From Azophilus sp965116165 (GTDB taxonomy: Bacteria; Pseudomonadota; Gammaproteobacteria; Pseudomonadales; Azotimanducaceae): a DNA stretch of 64,000 nucleotides. Of this stretch, positions 27,421-35,616 are shown piece by piece. The translations under genes were made by a program, and so were the position numbers. The notes under the pieces are model-generated. The model did not search any database, had not been told where the DNA came from, and saw nothing but the letters and a program-made list of their open reading frames with translations. How positions within the stretch are numbered: position 1 is the stretch's first letter; every line of letters begins with the position of its first letter. The stretch spans positions 3,286,001 through 3,350,000 of the forward strand of contig OZ220484.1 of assembly GCA_965116165.1 (NCBI GenBank). The letters run 5' to 3'.

Positions 27421-28614
27421 CTAGTACGCAATGTCGGCGATGCGCCAAGCCGAAATTGCGCGCTTGCTGTCGCCGAGGAGGGCGCTCTGGCTGCCCCGCG
27501 TCACCAAGGCCAGTTCGACGCTTCGAATGTCGGGGCTTGCGCCCAGTGTGCGGGCGATTTTCTTGAGCGGCGTAAAGGCCGAATTCGATGCCGTCTCAGA
27601 CCACTTGGCATCCGCCAGCCGGATGTGGTCGAAAGGCCCTTGAATGAGGAAGTCGGCTTCACGGTTTTGCTGGTCTCGATAAAACCACAGGCTCCATGAC
27701 GGTTGGTTTAGTGCCAGGTGCGTGCGCAACTCCGAGAACACCAGGTTCTCCCACAGGCGGCCGGTGAGCGGCGAGGTCTCGATGGCCAGATCGTCCATGC
27801 CCAGCAGAAAGCACAGCAGGCCGGTATCCGCGAAGTAGAGCTTTGGGGATTTGACCAGTCGCTTGCCCAGATTGGCGAACCAGGGTTCCAGAAGAACGAC
27901 CTGATTGCCGGCCCGAAGCGCCGAGAGCCACTCATTCGCGGTTGAATGGGAGATGCCGACATCGCGCGCGAGCTCGGAGCGGTTGAGCAGGTTGCCGGCC
28001 CGCGCCGCGCAGGCCCGGACGAACCGCTCGAAGTCGCGCAGGCTGCCGACCCGGATCAACTGTCGAAGGTCGCGCTCCAGATAGGTGCCGACATAGGCTT
28101 GGAAGAAGTCTCGTGCGGCGATTTCCGGGTTCGCCCAGAGTTCCGGAAACCCGCCGCGCCGCAGCAGGCTCGCCGTGTTCCTGGCGTCTGGCTCCCGGCC
28201 GGTGGATCGGATTTCCTCAATGCAAAGCCCGGGCAGGTTGAGCAGGCCGCAGCGCCCCGCCAAGCTGTCCCCGACTTCCTGCATCAAGGCGAACTGCTGC
28301 GATCCCGTCAAGATGAACTGTCCGCGGCGTTCCCGCCGCTGGTCGATTGCGACCTTCAGATGCCGGAACAGGCTTGGGGCGTATTGAACCTCGTCAATGA
28401 CCAGCGGCGGCGGATGCGCCGCGAGAAAGCTCTCCGGCGATTGTTCCGCCTGCTCCGCGAGCAATGGCAGGTCGAGGCTGACGTAGCTGTATTCCGGGAA
28501 GAGGTGGCGCACGAGCGAGGTCTTGCCGGTCTGCCGCGCCCCCGTGACCAGCACGGCCGGAAAGGTCGAGGCGAGTTGGCGCAACCGTTTCGAGGCCAGT
28601 CGGTCAATCCACAT
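27421..28614 (-). CDS. AAA-type ATPase with DUF4143 domain
   Basis: A 397-residue protein of the widespread AAA_14/DUF4143 family. It has Walker A in VTGARQTGKTSLVRHLFP (about residues 23-40), Walker B in PPLVIDEVQYAP, sensor-like ILTGSQQF, a winged-helix segment (NLLNRSELARDVGISHSTAN EWL), and the DUF4143 C-terminal part (KSPKLYFADTGLLCFLLGM; GRLWENLVFSEL; FYRDQQNREADFLI). DUF4143 belongs to the PD-(D/E)xK fold group, but biological roles are largely unknown. It stands alone. A copy of its 3' end occurs at 24329-24433. Confidence 0.9.
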   Translation of the reverse strand: MWIDRLASKRLRQLASTFPAVLVTGARQTGKTSLVRHLFPEYSYVSLDLPLLAEQAEQSPESFLAAHPPPLVIDEVQYAPSLFRHLKVAIDQRRERRGQFILTGSQQFALMQEVGDSLAGRCGLLNLPGLCIEEIRSTGREPDARNTASLLRRGGFPELWANPEIAARDFFQAYVGTYLERDLRQLIRVGSLRDFERFVRACAARAGNLLNRSELARDVGISHSTANEWLSALRAGNQVVLLEPWFANLGKRLVKSPKLYFADTGLLCFLLGMDDLAIETSPLTGRLWENLVFSELRTHLALNQPSWSLWFYRDQQNREADFLIQGPFDHIRLADAKWSETASNSAFTPLKKIARTLGASPDIRSVELALVTRGSQSALLGDSKRAISAWRIADIAY

Positions 28615-28948
28615 ACGTGATATATTGCGGATTGAATCTTCAAATTGTCAAGGTTTCTTCTGCAATATCCTGTGTCGATGCTGGCATGTCCTCGCCCGAA
28701 CCGAAGCGCCATATGGCTGATTCAGCCTTCAGGACAAGTTCGCGCGCCAAATTCCACAAGGATCTTATGCGAAGTGCGATTGGGGTGGAGACATAGCCTT
28801 CACAGCGAGGAAGTACAAGGGGTGATTTCCCATGTCCCCACAGGCTCCCTCCTTCACGAGTGTCCTAGCTATAATACTAGACTCGATCGTGATCGTGCGG
28901 TGGGTGCATGACAAATGATCGAATAGGGAAAGAACACAGGAGAAGCAG
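28615..28948. other. Intergenic region upstream of the amidohydrolase
   Basis: No intact gene. At about 28807-28850 a frame reads VQGVISHVPTGS, and the bases GGGGTGATTTCCCATGTCCC closely match the AraC-family gene at 36069-36090 (PGVISHVPVGG). It may be a very short remnant of a paralogue. The ribosome binding site of the next gene (AGGAGA) ends the region. Confidence 0.4.
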
Positions 28949-30706
28949 ATGCTCGACTACCTGATTGCGGGTGGCACCGTCTACGACGGCAGCGGCGGGG
29001 ATCCAGTGACCGCCGATGTCGGTGTGCGCAATGGCGCGATTGTCGCGCTGGGCAAGGTTGACGAGCCCGCGCGGGAGACCATTGACGCCGCTGGCGCGCT
29101 GGTTACGCCGGCCTGGATTGACATTCATACGCACTATGATGGCCAGGTGACCTGGGACTCGGAAATGTATCCGTCGGCCAGTCACGGCGTTGGCACGATT
29201 GTCATGGGCAACTGTGGGGTGGGCTTTGCACCAGTGGCCCCTGATGGTCAAAAGAAACTTATCGAGTTGATGGAAGGCGTAGAGGACATTCCCGGCACCG
29301 CATTATATGAAGGCATGCCATGGGGTGCCTGGGAAACCTACCCGCAGTATCTCGATTTTCTCGCCGGGCGCGAATACGCCTTAAACATCAGTTCCTTGGT
29401 CGCTCACGGCGCGGTGCGCAACTATGTTATGGGAGAACGGGGTCGTACGAACCAAGCAGCGAGCGCCGATGACCTGACCGGCATGAGTCGCGTGGTGGAA
29501 GAGGCTCTGCGCGAAGGAGCGGTGGGATTTTCCACATCGCGCATTCTGGGCCACCGATCCATTGATGGTGAACCGGTGCCCGGCACCTTTGCCAACGATG
29601 ACGAAGTCATGGCGATTGCCGGTGCATTGCAGCGTGCCGGACGCGGACTGTTCCAGATCATTCCGTCCAGCACCCTGGGCCAGGGTCGTCCGGGGATGCG
29701 CGAGCACACATCGCTGGAACAGGAAATCGATCTGATCAGCCGGGTCAGCAAAACAAGTGGGCGACCCGCAACGTTTACTTTGTTCCAGGTCGATGACTGG
29801 TCGGATAAGTGGCGCCAGGCGATCAATTTATGCGCGGCTGCAAATAAGTCGGGGGCTCAAGTGTACCCCCAGGTCGGTAGCCGCCCAACCGGCATAGTAT
29901 TGAGCATCGCGTCCTATCATCCGTGGATGCTCAAGCCTAGTTACCAGGAACTCAAGGCACTTCCGCTCAATGCGCGGTTGCAAGCACTGCGTGACCCTGC
30001 CCTGAAAGCCAAAATTCTGCGCGAAGACAACCAAGTCAACGGCGTGCCCACGGGATCCATGGAGTTTGGCATTTCCCATGCCGAGTGGGTGTTCGAGAAT
30101 GTGTTCGAACTCGACTCGACCAGCACCTATGAACCCCAGGCTCAAGACAGTTTTGGCGTCCGTGCGGCTACGACTAACCTGCCACCCGCATCCTTGCTTT
30201 ACGATCACTTGGTAAGTGGCGAGGACGCGCGAGCAATCGTGTTCTTCACCAACTACTCCGACTTTAATCTGGACGCGGTGCGCGAGATGCAGCTCAGCCC
30301 CAACACGGTCACGGGATTGTCCGATGCGGGCGCGCATGTTTCACTGATTTTCGATGCGGTGAACCCCACCTATCAGCTAACCTTCTGGACGCGGGATCGC
30401 AAACGTGGCGAGAGGTTGCCGCTGCCCCACGTCATACATCGCGCAACCCGACGCAACGCCGAACTGTTTGGGTTTGCGGATCGAGGTCTAATCGCTCCTG
30501 GCATGCGGGCCGACATCAATGTCATTGACTATGAAAACTTAAAGCTCGGTGAACTGACATTGACGCAGGATCTGCCAGCCGGTGGTTCCCGGTTTTTGCA
30601 GGGCGCCCAAGGCTACGCCATGACGATGGTGAACGGCGTTGTCACGCGCCGGCACGATGAGGACACGGGCGCACGACCGGGCAGGCTGTTACGCCCTAGC
30701 GCGTGA
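28949..30706 (+). CDS. Amidohydrolase, N-acyl-D-amino-acid deacylase family
   Basis: A 585-residue metal-dependent hydrolase of the D-aminoacylase/urease superfamily branch (COG3653-like). The metal motif HxH is in WIDIHTHYDGQ (about residues 56-66). Other family stretches are MGNCGVGFAPV, VGFSTSRILGH, VTGLSDAGAHVSLIFDAV (with the late Asp) and the C-terminal GLIAPGMRADINVIDYE. It should remove an N-acyl or amide group; the substrate is unknown. AGGAGA lies seven bases before the ATG. It is intact in a region of many broken genes. Repeat D3 follows about 40 bases after the stop. Confidence 0.9.
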   Translation: MLDYLIAGGTVYDGSGGDPVTADVGVRNGAIVALGKVDEPARETIDAAGALVTPAWIDIHTHYDGQVTWDSEMYPSASHGVGTIVMGNCGVGFAPVAPDGQKKLIELMEGVEDIPGTALYEGMPWGAWETYPQYLDFLAGREYALNISSLVAHGAVRNYVMGERGRTNQAASADDLTGMSRVVEEALREGAVGFSTSRILGHRSIDGEPVPGTFANDDEVMAIAGALQRAGRGLFQIIPSSTLGQGRPGMREHTSLEQEIDLISRVSKTSGRPATFTLFQVDDWSDKWRQAINLCAAANKSGAQVYPQVGSRPTGIVLSIASYHPWMLKPSYQELKALPLNARLQALRDPALKAKILREDNQVNGVPTGSMEFGISHAEWVFENVFELDSTSTYEPQAQDSFGVRAATTNLPPASLLYDHLVSGEDARAIVFFTNYSDFNLDAVREMQLSPNTVTGLSDAGAHVSLIFDAVNPTYQLTFWTRDRKRGERLPLPHVIHRATRRNAELFGFADRGLIAPGMRADINVIDYENLKLGELTLTQDLPAGGSRFLQGAQGYAMTMVNGVVTRRHDEDTGARPGRLLRPSA

Positions 30707-30747
30707 GCCCTACGGCTTTGGCGGGATGCAGGTGAATGACAGAGACT

Positions 30748-30852
30748 AAGGAAGGTCTGAACAATTCGATAGAGCAGCATTTAACTAATCGTAAGCTATT
30801 GATTTTATTAAATCGGATGCCCCGACCACGGGGTTAATCAGAGGTTCCCTAA
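30748..30852 (-). repeat. Family D repeat, copy D3 (reverse)
   Basis: Full-length: AAGGAAGGTCTGAACAATTC at the left, TTGATTTTATTAAATCGG in the middle, GGGTTAATCAGAGGTTCCCT at the right. Its right end abuts the truncated VOC gene. Confidence 0.85.
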
Positions 30853-31135
30853 GACTCTGCCTCACGTTGGTTTAACGGTGGGTGACCATGAGCTGCAGCT
30901 CTTGGAGTACTTGGCAGGAGGGCTTGATGATCCGGCCGATCTCGCCCACAATCGCGTAGGCAGCCCCCACATGTGCTTTCTTGTGACCGATGTCGAAGCC
31001 AAGTTCGCTGAGGTCTCCGCTCGGGGCGATGTGACCATCACTTCAAAGATCACCGACATAGTCGCTGGTGCGCGTAGCTTTTATGTGGAGGATCCCGACG
31101 GTGTGCCTGTGGAGTTCGTACAGACACCGAGTTGA
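30850..31135 (+). pseudogene. VOC/glyoxalase-family gene fragment, 5' end missing
   Basis: The frame encodes HELQLLEYLAGG, then SPHMCFLVTDVEAKFAEVSA, and ends FYVEDPDGVPVEFVQTPS with a stop. This is the second half of a vicinal-oxygen-chelate domain, including the metal-ligand Glu near the end. The first half is absent and D3 lies exactly where it should be. An in-frame ATG at 30878 would give 85 residues, too short to fold as a full domain. Confidence 0.7.
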
Positions 31136-31235
31136 GTCCAGCATGCTGCTTACCGTCCATCAACTGCTTGGGCGAGTGGCTGGCTTCGCGGCGTCTGCGA
31201 ACCGCATCGACCCGACCCACAAGGAATGACGGGGC

Positions 31236-32054
31236 CTAACCTGGTGGCACCGCTTGGCCCGTCTGCAACGCCGCGCCAAAGCCACCGTCAACGATGAGAT
31301 TGACGCCATTAACATAGCTTGCAAGCTCAGATCCCAAAAAGAGAAGCGCGCGAGCTTGCTCTTGCGCGGTCGCCACCCGCCCCGCACCCGCCTCGATTGC
31401 CCAATCGATAATCGCATCGCTCATGGTTTCCCTGAATGCGGGAAGCAGTGGCGTATCCACCGGTGAGGGGCAGACGCTATTGATGCGCAATCCGTGTTGG
31501 GTGGCGGTTCTGGCCATGCGCATGGTGTACACCTGCACGCACTCTTTGGAAAAAGCATAGCCATCAGCGACAACGTCCGCATTGCCCGCTACCCAGGACA
31601 CGCCTTCATCCCAACCGTCTATTTCCAGTAAAGTGTTGATTTGCTGGAAGTGTTCACGCCAGCGATTGCCTGCGACCGAGGCGGTGTTTACGATAGATCC
31701 ACCGGCGTTCATCGTCGGCAACAACCGCTCGGTCAGTCGCTTTAAGCCAAGTGTGTTTACGCGCATTACCGTGTCCGCCGGAAGCGTGGCGGCGACGCCT
31801 GCGTTGTTGAACAGGATGTCTACCGGCGGGGCATCATCTGCATTGATTTGCGCAACCGCCGCATCGATCAACATGGGATTGCCTATATCGGTTTCAATAA
31901 ACTCATCCACGCCGACTTCAGGCTCTTTAACATCCAGCACCACAATCTGGTCCGCCCCTGTCTCACGGAGCAATTCAACCAATGCGGCGCCAATTCCTGA
32001 ATAAGCCCCTGTGACCACGATCCTTTTTCCCGCAAAATCAATCAATTCCTGCAT
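31236..32054 (-). CDS. SDR-family dehydrogenase, coniferyl-alcohol dehydrogenase-like
   Basis: A 272-residue short-chain dehydrogenase. The NAD(P) motif is VVTGAYSGIGAALVELL (near residues 11-27), the NNAG motif is LFNNAGVA, and the catalytic YxxxK is in VVADGYAFSKECVQVYTMRM. The long insert before it (WREHFQQINTLLEIDGWDEG VSWV) and the C-terminal SYVNGVNLIVDGGFGA are as in proteins annotated coniferyl-alcohol or 3-alpha-hydroxysteroid dehydrogenase. It would oxidise or reduce an alcohol/carbonyl; the precise substrate is not provable here. Start at ATG 32054 after AGAGGA. It looks intact. Confidence 0.88.
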   Translation of the reverse strand: MQELIDFAGKRIVVTGAYSGIGAALVELLRETGADQIVVLDVKEPEVGVDEFIETDIGNPMLIDAAVAQINADDAPPVDILFNNAGVAATLPADTVMRVNTLGLKRLTERLLPTMNAGGSIVNTASVAGNRWREHFQQINTLLEIDGWDEGVSWVAGNADVVADGYAFSKECVQVYTMRMARTATQHGLRINSVCPSPVDTPLLPAFRETMSDAIIDWAIEAGAGRVATAQEQARALLFLGSELASYVNGVNLIVDGGFGAALQTGQAVPPG

Positions 32055-32154
32055 ATGTCCTCTAGCTCCCGGCAATTCACACAACTATACTAACTCAACC
32101 CTGTCGGTTAGTTCGATCTCCAACATCGGCAGCGGTGCGCAATTTGAAGCACCA

Positions 32155-32322
32155 TGTTTTCCCGGAGTCAAGGTCGAGCGTCCATCGGGTGAGCACGGCC
32201 TTTTGGAACTCCTGCCAGGTGTTCTCAAGGCCGTCCGCAGGGAATGCGGCCACCGGGAACTCCGGCGATGTGCAGACAATCTGGTTGTCCTCGACATGCG
32301 CGTTGCCGGTGTGCAGCACATA
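32155..32322 (-). pseudogene. Internal fragment of a carotenoid oxygenase gene
   Basis: The minus strand encodes MLHTGNAHVEDNQIVCTSPE through LTRWTLDLDSG, matching the segment of the intact oxygenase around CYVLHTGNAHAENNRIVCVS to DLDSGEMSK. The nucleotide match is about 90 percent over 165 bases by eye. Both flanks are unrelated, so this is a cut-out piece of a paralogue. Confidence 0.85.
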
Positions 32323-32329
32323 AATGAAT

Positions 32330-32724
32330 CCTCAAGTGCGGGCGGCGGTGCAGCCTGCCGTTCGCGAAGTGCTGCGTCCGGCGGGACTGGCTCTTCCACG
32401 CCAGCCTGCGCCTTGAAGGCGGCTAGAACCCGACCAGCTCGACCTTTTCCCAGCCTTAACGTTTCCGAAAATGGCGGCGGAACTGCTCCCCTGATTACAC
32501 TCCGGGGGGGTGTCAAGCGCTAGTGCCACGCTCAATGTTTCTACTGATCAAGCCGTATCCATCGTTCTGGATGGGGTGCAGCTCTCAAACGGCATGGCGC
32601 TGAGCTTGGCCCATTTAGACGTGCGCCAGATTGAGGTGTTGAAAGGTCCACAGGCCCTTTACTACGGTAAAAACAGCCCGGGTGGCATTATCTCGATCCA
32701 GACTGAGAACCCGACAGATGAATT
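32330..32724 (+). pseudogene. TonB receptor plug-domain fragment, frameshifted
   Basis: One frame ends VSENGGGTAPLITLRGGVKR; the next continues SSASATLNVSTDQAVSIVLD GVQLSNG, then HLDVRQIEVLKGPQALYYGK and GGIISIQTENP. Together they are a typical TonB receptor plug (LRG..., LDG, IEVLKGPQALYYGKNSPGG). The break is at a run of seven G at 32504-32510; six G would restore the frame. The barrel is missing: repeat D4 begins three bases later. Confidence 0.8.
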
Positions 32725-32726
32725 CT

Positions 32727-32812
32727 TTAGGGAAACTCCGAACAATTCGATAGAGCAGCATTGATCTACTCGTAAGATATTGATCTTATTGACTTGGATG
32801 CCGTGGCTACTT
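32727..32812 (-). repeat. Family D repeat, copy D4 (reverse, truncated)
   Basis: TAGGGAAACTCCGAACAATT CGATAGAGCAGCATTG ... AAGATATTGATCTTATTGAC, then it stops short of the usual GTTAATCAGGGGTTCC end. It lies exactly between two gene fragments. Confidence 0.75.
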
Positions 32813-33727
32813 GGCTACTACGACACGAAAGCTGGCGAGTTCGAACTGATTGATACCCACTTCGGTACCCATCACCTGCAGTTCGACAAAAAGGGTATTT
32901 TCTGGACAAGCGGCGATTCCTCTGTGATCGGCTGGTTCGACCCGTCGAAGTACGACCCTGCGAAAGCAGAAACGCTCGAGCAGGCACAGGGATGGTCGGA
33001 GGTTATCGTCGATAGCGACGGTGATGGTAACGCTGACCTCCCGATTGTCGGTTTCAACTACGGCATCATTCCCCATCCCTTGGACGGCAGTATCTGGACC
33101 GCCCCGCCCGGGGGGAATGTCGGCGAAGACCTGGATTACCGTGGTCGGCTGGTCCGCTTCGACCCGGTGAGTGGTACCCATGAAACTTATACTCCGCCCA
33201 AGCCCGGCTCCGGCCCCCGGGGCGTCGATGTGGATACCAACGGCATCATATGGGCGTCACTTGGCGGCAGCGGCCACCTGGCGAGATTCGACCGCTCAAA
33301 GTGCAAACAGCACTGGGGTGCCGGTGATCAATGCCCGGAGGGCTGGACTCTCTTCAGAAGTCCTAGCCCTAGAATGCGAAACGCAAAGGGCTCGCCGAGC
33401 GAAACCAACGCTGATTTCCACTACTACCTCTTTGTTGACCAGTTCAACACGCTCGGCTTGGGAGAGAACGTTGTCGTCTTGAATGGCACCGGGTCAGATT
33501 CTTTGCCTGCGTTTGACCAGGATCAGGAAACGTTCACCATCATCCGTATCCCTTACCCGCTAAATACCTTCACCCGCTGACTGGACGGTCGTATCGATGA
33601 TCCCAAGGCAGGCTGGAAAGGCCGCGGGCTTTGGTTTACCAATGGCAGTGATCCCATCATCCATGCGGAGATTCCGCAATCCTTTGCAGGGAAGATACAG
33701 ATTCGCCCCCATCCATTGGCTGAGTAG
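32790..33727 (+). pseudogene. Beta-propeller-type protein, truncated and interrupted
   Basis: The open part (to the TGA at 33578) encodes repeated propeller-like strands: HLQFDKKGIFWTSGDSSVIG WFD, GSIWTAPPGG, GRLVRFDPVSGTHETYTPPK and RGVDVDTNGIIWASLGGSGH LARFD, resembling NHL/virginiamycin-lyase-like propellers. After the stop the same frame continues LDGRIDDPKAGWKGRGLWFT NG to a second stop at 33727. The 5' part is missing, cut at repeat D4. The specific function is not identifiable. Confidence 0.7.
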
Positions 33728-33738
33728 TAGAGAAACTC

Positions 33739-34023
33739 ATGTCCAGAAACAAAGAGCCCAGATTCGCAGGCAAAGTTGCCGTCGTGACGGGTGGAGCCTC
33801 CGGCATTGGTCTCGCCATCGTCAACCGGCTGGTTGCCGAGGGCGGGCGTGCCGTCATCGGAGACATTAACCCTGAATCCCTGAAAGCTGCCGAATCGGAG
33901 CTGGGCGATGCCGTACGAACGATCGCGATTGATGTGCGCAATGAGTCGTAGATCATCGAGATGGTAAACGCCGCCGCCTCAGAGTTCGGCAGGCTTGACC
34001 CTGGCTTCACCTGCCGACCGTGA
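33739..34023 (+). pseudogene. SDR-family dehydrogenase fragment with internal stop
   Basis: Starts MSRNKEPRFAGKVAVVTGGA SGIGLAIVNRL, a clear Rossmann N-terminus, and runs to DVRNES, then TAG at 33949. The same frame continues IIEMVNAAASEFGRLD as an SDR should, then ends at 34023. The catalytic YxxxK half is absent. Confidence 0.8.
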
Positions 34024-34076
34024 ATCGACATGCCCCAGCAGGCTCTGTTACCAATAGTTATCGGGGTGATAGTCTG

Positions 34077-34997
34077 TCAGCGTTCGACAAACTCGAAAAC
34101 ATTGGCCTCTGGATCAGCCAGAAATGCCAGCTTCACACCAATTCCCTCTTCTGCCAAAACACGCTCTGATAGCAATGTTGCACCGCTCTGCTCTGCGACG
34201 GCGATTGCACCGGCGATATCGCTGCAGTAGAGCGTGAAGTAAGCAATGCCGGTATGACCGGCGGCATATTCAGGTCGCAATGCTGGTTCAGGCGGCTCGG
34301 GTGGGCGCACCAGCTTTACAATTTCACCACCGGGGAACTCCAGCCAGACATTCTCGTAACCATTTGGTGCAACCCGGAGCCCGGCGCTCAGTTCTGACGG
34401 AATTGCTGCTCTGCGTTGTTCCACACACCCAAACACTTCGGTATAAAATTTCACCATGCGCTCGAGATCAATCACGACGATGCCAATTTCCAGAGGTGAA
34501 GTTTGTTCCATTATGAATCTCCTCTCATAGCTAGCAATTGGATAACCAAGTTTTTGACACTGTGCATAAGCATCTTCAAGAGAGTCAACAATCATGGCCA
34601 CGTGGTGTATTCCTTCCTCGCCCGGACCATAGAGATCTCTGAATGGAGACGGCCCCTCAGAATCCTGTTGTACAAGCTCAACCATTATGTTGCCCCATTG
34701 ACCATAGGCTGAACTATGAACGAATTTACGCTCAACATCGCGATGTATTGCCCAGGATAACTCAATGTTCTCGATCATAAAGAATGGACCAATGCCATGA
34801 TCCGTAGCCATCTTTAGAGCGCTCGCCTGGATATCTGATACGAAATAACCGATTTTAACAATAGGAAAACTCAGCATTTCACGGTGAAGATCTAACATTG
34901 GGGTTACTTTAAGATGCTCGGGAATATTCTCAACACTGATAATCTTGTCAATGGATTCGTGAGCATAGTAAATGCGACGTTCTAGAAGCCATCTCAT
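34077..34997 (-). CDS. Two VOC (glyoxalase-like) domains fused in frame
   Basis: A 306-codon frame with two vicinal-oxygen-chelate domains. The first (SFPIVKIGYFVSDIQASALK to HHVAMIVDSLEDAYAQCQKL GYPIASYE) stops before its last strand. The second (SPLEIGIVVIDLERMVKFYT EVFG to DPEANVFEFVER) is complete. The junction YERRFIMEQ is written as GAGAGGAGATTCATA ATG, a strong ribosome binding site plus start, so the second domain (34077-34511, 144 residues) was probably a separate gene and can still be translated alone. The upstream gene seems to have lost its 3' end and fused to its neighbour. The 5' start is uncertain (34997, or ATG near 34877). The region is fairly AT-rich. Confidence 0.7.
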   Translation of the reverse strand: MRWLLERRIYYAHESIDKIISVENIPEHLKVTPMLDLHREMLSFPIVKIGYFVSDIQASALKMATDHGIGPFFMIENIELSWAIHRDVERKFVHSSAYGQWGNIMVELVQQDSEGPSPFRDLYGPGEEGIHHVAMIVDSLEDAYAQCQKLGYPIASYERRFIMEQTSPLEIGIVVIDLERMVKFYTEVFGCVEQRRAAIPSELSAGLRVAPNGYENVWLEFPGGEIVKLVRPPEPPEPALRPEYAAGHTGIAYFTLYCSDIAGAIAVAEQSGATLLSERVLAEEGIGVKLAFLADPEANVFEFVER

Positions 34998-35040
34998 AAA
35001 TTATGGAGTTATGTATGATAGAACGAAGATGGTGGAGAGA

Positions 35041-35268
35041 ATGATGCTGAAAGGAAAAGCGGTTGTCATAACCGGTTCGGGAAGTGGCATCGGCGCGGCA
35101 TGCGCCAGGGGCGTCGCAAGGCAAGGCACTTCAGTCGTTGTGAACGATATAGACGCCGAAGCGACGGAGCGAACCGTCGCGGAAATCGCCTCCGAGGGCG
35201 GGACCGCGACAAGCTGCGTGGCCGACGTCAGCGACTGGGAGCAAGCGGGCACGCTGATCGAGGCGTGC
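35041..35268 (+). pseudogene. SDR-family dehydrogenase 5' fragment
   Basis: From ATG 35041 (GGAGAG upstream) it encodes MMLKGKAVVITGSGSGIGAA CARGVARQGTSVVV and on to ADVSDWEQAGTLIEACI, the first third of an SDR. After about 35268 the frame no longer looks like an SDR and joins DNA belonging to the fragment on the opposite strand. Confidence 0.75.
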
Positions 35269-35297
35269 ATCATACGCATCCGGCTTTGCTGTTGCCC

Positions 35298-35580
35298 TCA
35301 GTCCAGCGGGAGAAATGGGACGCCGAGCTGGTCGCGCAGGCCTTCGCCCTGTTCCATGTCGCAAACGTAGAAGTACCTCTCGCCTGGATCGAACCTGAGC
35401 GGCAGTTTGGCCAGACGAGCTACGAACTCATCCAGATCCTTCGAGGTCCAGAGCTCCGCATCAATGTACATCCGATCCATGACGTCATCACCGACGAAGC
35501 CATAGGAAAACCCGGCCGTGTGGGTCAGGAGATATGGCCATCCGTGACCGTTCCCAAGATAATCCATGCGCTTGGGGACG
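35298..35580 (-). pseudogene. Beta-lactamase-family serine hydrolase fragment
   Basis: The minus strand encodes WPYLLTHTAGFSYGF, then MDRMYIDAELWTSKDLDEFV ARLAKLPLRFDPGERYFY. LLTHTAGFSYGF and PL.F.PGERY.Y are hallmarks of class-C beta-lactamase-like esterases just after the SxxK motif. The SxxK part and most of the C-terminus are absent; the tail after FYV is not family-like. Confidence 0.65.
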
Positions 35581-35616
35581 GGCAGATCAAAGCATGTTGT
35601 CTAGGCGAATAGTGCG

